Assembly (NCBI GenBank): GCA_964387935.1
Contig: CAYLZN010000100.1
Span: 1-16,626, forward strand
From: CAYLZN01 sp964387935
GTDB taxonomy: Bacteria > Acidobacteriota > Vicinamibacteria > Vicinamibacterales > JAFNAJ01
Length of the DNA: 16,626 nt
Reading direction: 5' to 3'
The notes under the pieces are model-generated. The model did no database searches and was not told the DNA's origin. It worked only from the letters and a program-made list of their open reading frames with translations. Positions 14,374 to 16,626 of the stretch are shown here, in pieces. Positions within the stretch are counted from its first letter, which is position 1. Every line of letters begins with the position of its first letter. The position numbers and the translations under genes are program-made.

Positions 14374-15123
14374 ATGATGCCGCACGACATCATCACGCTC
14401 TACTCCGCCAAGGCCATCGAGTACCTCATGGCCGTCGGCTTCCTGTTGCTCTTCATTCCGTTCTGGCGCTACGTCATGGGAAGTGCCGTCCCGGCGCCGG
14501 CCCACGAACGCCTGACCGAGCGGCTCACGCACTGGTTCCACGTGCCCGCCAACATGTTCTTCCACCCGGGCCACGCGTGGGCCAGGGCCGACGGTGGTGA
14601 ACTGGTCACCGTGGGCATGGACGATTTCGCGCAGAAACTGATCGGCGCGCCCGCGCAGCTGGACCTTCCGCCCGTGGGGGCCCGGCTCGTGCAGGGAGAG
14701 CCCGGCTGGGCCATCCGCGAAGATCACAAGTCCGTCGACATGCTGGCCCCGGTGGGTGGCATCGTGGTCGAGGTGAACCAGCAGGCGCTGGGCGACCCGG
14801 GCGCCGTCAACCGCGACCCGTACGGCCAGGGCTGGCTCCTGCGCCTGCGGGCCCCGCGGGCCGCCGCCCATCTCGCCACGCTGCGCGCCAACGACGTCGC
14901 CCGCCGCTGGATGGACGGCGTGTGCGAGTCGATGACCGCCACCCTGACGCCGGCCCTGGGGCACCTGTCCCAGGATGGCGGCGTACCGGTCGAAGGACTC
15001 GCCCGCATCGTCGCCGGCGACGACTGGGACCAGATGGCCCGGCGCTACTTCCTCACCGACAACGTGCCGGCGCCCGAAGCGGACGGGCCAACCCAGGGCA
15101 CCGGTACAACGACCGTATCCTGA
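14374..15123 (+). CDS. Membrane-anchored GcvH-like (lipoyl-type) protein
   Basis: This is a 249-residue protein with one N-terminal membrane helix (about 15-35), then a domain like the glycine-cleavage H protein (about 60-160), then about 80 extra residues. The H-like part has VTVGMDDFAQKLIGAP, then EDHKSVDMLAPVGGIVVEVN, then NRDPYGQGWLLRL, closely following H-protein strand order. K119 sits where the lipoylated lysine is expected, though the spacing to APV is one residue shorter than in classical H protein. Charge around the helix suggests that the domain faces the cytoplasm, where lipoylation occurs. H protein is normally soluble and about 130 residues, so this is an unusual form. Its place in the HybAB-like operon points to a redox role, not glycine cleavage; no gcvT or gcvP is present. 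Tandem ATGs occur at 14374 and 14377. Confidence 0.75.
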   Translation: MMPHDIITLYSAKAIEYLMAVGFLLLFIPFWRYVMGSAVPAPAHERLTERLTHWFHVPANMFFHPGHAWARADGGELVTVGMDDFAQKLIGAPAQLDLPPVGARLVQGEPGWAIREDHKSVDMLAPVGGIVVEVNQQALGDPGAVNRDPYGQGWLLRLRAPRAAAHLATLRANDVARRWMDGVCESMTATLTPALGHLSQDGGVPVEGLARIVAGDDWDQMARRYFLTDNVPAPEADGPTQGTGTTTVS

Positions 15124-15133
15124 GGACACGATC

Positions 15134-15487
15134 ATGACGACGCGACCGACGACGAGCTGGTGGCTGGCGACAGGAGCGGCGATCACCTTCGCGGTGACCC
15201 TCGGCGCCCAGTCGCTGCAGAAGCTGCCCGACGAGCTCGAGCTGGCCAAATCCGCCGACAGCCCCGGCCAGGTCGTCTTCAATCACTCGACGCACGTGGA
15301 CGCGGCCAGGCCCGACTGCACCTCCTGTCATCCCCGGCCGTTCCGCATTCTGAAATCCTCGACGGCGCCGCGCGAACCCATCACGCACGAGCGCATGGAC
15401 AAGGGACAGCAGTGCGGCGCGTGCCACGACGGGAAGAAGGCCTTCGCCCTGGCGGACGACTGCACGATGTGCCACCAGGCGGAGTAA
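15134..15487 (+). CDS. Triheme cytochrome c, c7/c3-like, periplasmic
   Basis: The 117-residue product has an N-terminal hydrophobic export or anchor segment (about 8-26) and three CxxCH haem c sites: CTSCH (62-66), CGACH (94-98) and CTMCH (110-114). Three further histidines (H51, H54, H85) are available as distal ligands, giving three bis-histidine haems. This is the pattern of small c7-type cytochromes related to Geobacter PpcA. Those proteins are low-potential periplasmic electron carriers. It lies ten bases after the H-protein-like gene with a GAGG ribosome site, in the same operon as the HybA/HybB-like subunits. It is the obvious candidate for the soluble or loosely anchored electron partner of that complex. 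Direction of electron flow is not known. Confidence 0.88.
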   Translation: MTTRPTTSWWLATGAAITFAVTLGAQSLQKLPDELELAKSADSPGQVVFNHSTHVDAARPDCTSCHPRPFRILKSSTAPREPITHERMDKGQQCGACHDGKKAFALADDCTMCHQAE

Positions 15488-15509
15488 ACAGGGCTCGAGG
15501 GAGGGTGTC

Positions 15510-16202
15510 ATGGAATCGCTGCTGTCGATCGGCCAGGACGTGCTCATCGTTGTCGTGGGGCTGATCGCACGTTTTCTGATCGCGGTGCTCGGCTTCGCGC
15601 TCTTGCTGGTGCCCATCGTCCTCGCGACCATGGCCTGGCAGAAAGTGCAGGAAGCCCGCGACCACGCGGCCGGCCTCGACCACGTCGGGCGGTTGAAGTG
15701 GCTGCGTGAGGCCCGCTACGCGCCGTGGCACACGTGGCTGGCCCCGGCCGAGGGAGGCCTGGCACGGCTCGGGGTGGACGCGCTCGCCGAACGGCTGTTT
15801 GCCGGCATCACCGGCGTGACGCTGGCTGCACCCGGTGCGGTGCTCCGCGCCGGCGACGCCTTCGCGCGCGTGACGTCCGGAAACCGTGCGGCGCTGCTTC
15901 GTGTCCCCGTGGACTCGCGCGTCGTCTCGATCAACGAGGGACTCGCTCGAGACCCGCAGCTCCTGCACCGTGACCCGTATCGCCGGGGCTGGATGGCCGT
16001 CGTGGCCCCGTTGTCGGGCTACGAGGGCCTGCGCGCCGGCGAACCGGCCAGGCAGTGGCTCGAAGCCGAGGAACACCGTCTGGAGCGCGCGATCGAGCAC
16101 ACCCTGGGCTACGCGGCCGCCGACGGCGGCGACCTCGTCAGCCCGGCACACCGCCTGCTCTCCGACGATCAATGGGCCGAGATCGCGGAGCAGTTCCTCT
16201 GA
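15510..16202 (+). CDS. Second membrane-anchored GcvH-like protein lacking the lipoyl lysine
   Basis: This 230-residue protein is a paralogue of the one at 14374. It has the same plan: a hydrophobic N-terminus (about 10-45, one long or two short helices), an H-protein-like domain (about 65-165) and a helical C-terminus. Shared landmarks are GVDALAERLFAGITG, PGAVLRAGDAFARV, the strand VPVDSRVVSIN, HRDPYRRGWMAVV, and the C-terminal ARQWLE...DDQWAEIAEQF. At the position of K119 in the paralogue, six residues before the PV, it has R126 in SGNRAALLRVPV. It therefore probably cannot be lipoylated and may be a structural partner. A strong GGGAGGG ribosome site precedes the ATG, and the gene is last before a strong terminator. 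The family assignment rests on alignment by eye. Confidence 0.65.
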   Translation: MESLLSIGQDVLIVVVGLIARFLIAVLGFALLLVPIVLATMAWQKVQEARDHAAGLDHVGRLKWLREARYAPWHTWLAPAEGGLARLGVDALAERLFAGITGVTLAAPGAVLRAGDAFARVTSGNRAALLRVPVDSRVVSINEGLARDPQLLHRDPYRRGWMAVVAPLSGYEGLRAGEPARQWLEAEEHRLERAIEHTLGYAAADGGDLVSPAHRLLSDDQWAEIAEQFL

Positions 16203-16253
16203 GCGGTCATCGGTGCGAGCCTCGATGCGTCGGGGACACGACCGCGCACTCAT

Positions 16254-16287
16254 CGCCGGGGAGGCTTGTAACCTCCCCGGCGTTTCT
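16254..16287 (+). terminator. Rho-independent terminator of redox operon
   Basis: CGCCGGGGAGG (16254-16264) pairs perfectly with CCTCCCCGGCG (16272-16282) around a seven-base loop and is followed by TTTCT. The 11-bp GC stem starts about 50 bases after the stop of the last redox gene. The T tract is short, which is common in GC-rich genomes. Confidence 0.85.
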
Positions 16288-16328
16288 GCATCTCTCCCTG
16301 CAGGAGTTCATGCGGCCCCCCGGAAGGC

Positions 16329-16385
16329 CGTACGCCCTTGTTCTTTCCGTACGCCGCCGTACGCCATACGCCGTACGCCGTACGT
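16329..16385. repeat. Heptamer array, CGTACGC type, before fmdB-like gene
   Basis: One isolated CGTACGC lies at 16329-16335. A cluster at 16348-16385 then has CGTACGC, a three-base CGC insert, CGTACGC, CATACGC, CGTACGC and CGTACGT. It is the same unit as the array at 10964-10998 and shares the TTCCGTACGCCG entry sequence. The array ends 13 bases before the zinc-ribbon start codon, so it occupies that gene's leader or promoter. Confidence 0.85.
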
Positions 16386-16398
16386 CTGTCCTTCTGCC

Positions 16399-16596
16399 AT
16401 GCCACTGTACGAGTTCAAGTGTCAGACCTGCGGCCACCGCTTCGAGACCTTCCAGTTCTCGACCACCCGTTCTCTGCCAGCCTGCCCGGCCTGCAACAGT
16501 ACCGGTGTTGAAAAGCAGTTCTCGACTTTCGGCGTCGGCTCCGGGGGAGGAGCCTCGAGCAGCCGTCGCACGCCGGTGACCTTCGGGGGCGGTTGA
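16399..16596 (+). CDS. FmdB-family zinc-ribbon protein
   Basis: The 65-residue protein begins MPLYEFKCQTCGHRFETF, the standard opening of FmdB/CxxC_CxxC_SSSS proteins. C8, C11, C29 and C32 form a zinc ribbon. The rest is a Gly/Ser-rich tail ending in TPVTFGGG. The family was first named as a putative regulator of formamidase genes, but its general function is unclear. The size is at the short end of the family, and the protein is complete. There is no clear ribosome site; the 13 bases before the ATG follow directly on the heptamer array. It is separated from the redox operon by the terminator, so it is a separate transcription unit. About 30 uninformative bases remain after it. Confidence 0.88.
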   Translation: MPLYEFKCQTCGHRFETFQFSTTRSLPACPACNSTGVEKQFSTFGVGSGGGASSSRRTPVTFGGG

Positions 16597-16626
16597 GGGA
16601 TCGGCCGCGGGCCGGGAGCCTGCTAG

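Noticed and set aside
14374..15123. Glycine cleavage system H protein acting in glycine breakdown
   Set aside because: It has a membrane helix and a C-terminal extension, and lies among redox genes with no gcvT or gcvP in the window.

Overview
This is a GC-rich bacterial contig. Codons end mostly in G or C, and genes are packed into short-spaced or overlapping operons on the + strand. The gene content fits an environmental, probably metagenome-assembled, Gram-negative lineage with respiratory multiheme cytochromes. The set includes a sigma/anti-sigma pair, a TGS-uridine kinase fusion, an archaemetzincin, HybA/HybB-type membrane oxidoreductase subunits and H-protein-like domains. Acidobacteriota (Vicinamibacteria-like) or a deltaproteobacterial relative are my best guesses, from gene flavour only. 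Two technical scars matter. The first 52 bases are a poly-C run plus an Illumina adapter. A 10-N scaffold gap at 5236-5245 sits in about 240 bases of homopolymer-rich sequence that does not look biological.

Layout. 53-2009: a 5'-truncated sigma-70-family factor, then a zinc-finger anti-sigma-like membrane protein with a Ycf48-like C-terminus (ATGA overlap). 2052-5122: nicotinate phosphoribosyltransferase, then a TGS-domain nucleoside kinase (ATGA overlap). 5123-5430: suspect gap region. 5431-9034: a two-component system made of a histidine kinase with haem-attachment motifs in its periplasmic sensor, an archaemetzincin protease, and a sigma-54-dependent response regulator, very tightly packed. 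About 9225-10944: a decayed IS110-family (IS1111-type) element with an in-frame TAG in its transposase and a long structured 3' non-coding region. 11009-11479 (minus strand): a pyridoxamine-phosphate-oxidase/HugZ-like protein. 11480-11870: a divergent regulatory region with palindromes and a sigma-54-like promoter. 11871-16202: a redox operon encoding a six-cysteine small protein, a 29-residue membrane peptide, a HybA-like Tat-exported ferredoxin, a HybB/NrfD quinone-site subunit, a membrane-anchored H-protein-like domain with a candidate lipoyl lysine, a triheme cytochrome c, and a second H-protein-like paralogue with arginine at that position. It closes with a strong terminator. 16399-16596: an FmdB-type zinc ribbon.

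How they may work together (inference). The haem-bearing kinase and NtrC-type regulator could sense redox state and activate the redox operon through the sigma-54-like site. That operon would move electrons between the quinone pool, iron-sulphur clusters and periplasmic haems. No hydrogenase catalytic subunit is present in the window, so the complex is probably not a hydrogenase. The H-protein-like pair in such a complex, and the protease embedded between kinase and regulator, are the features I would look at first.
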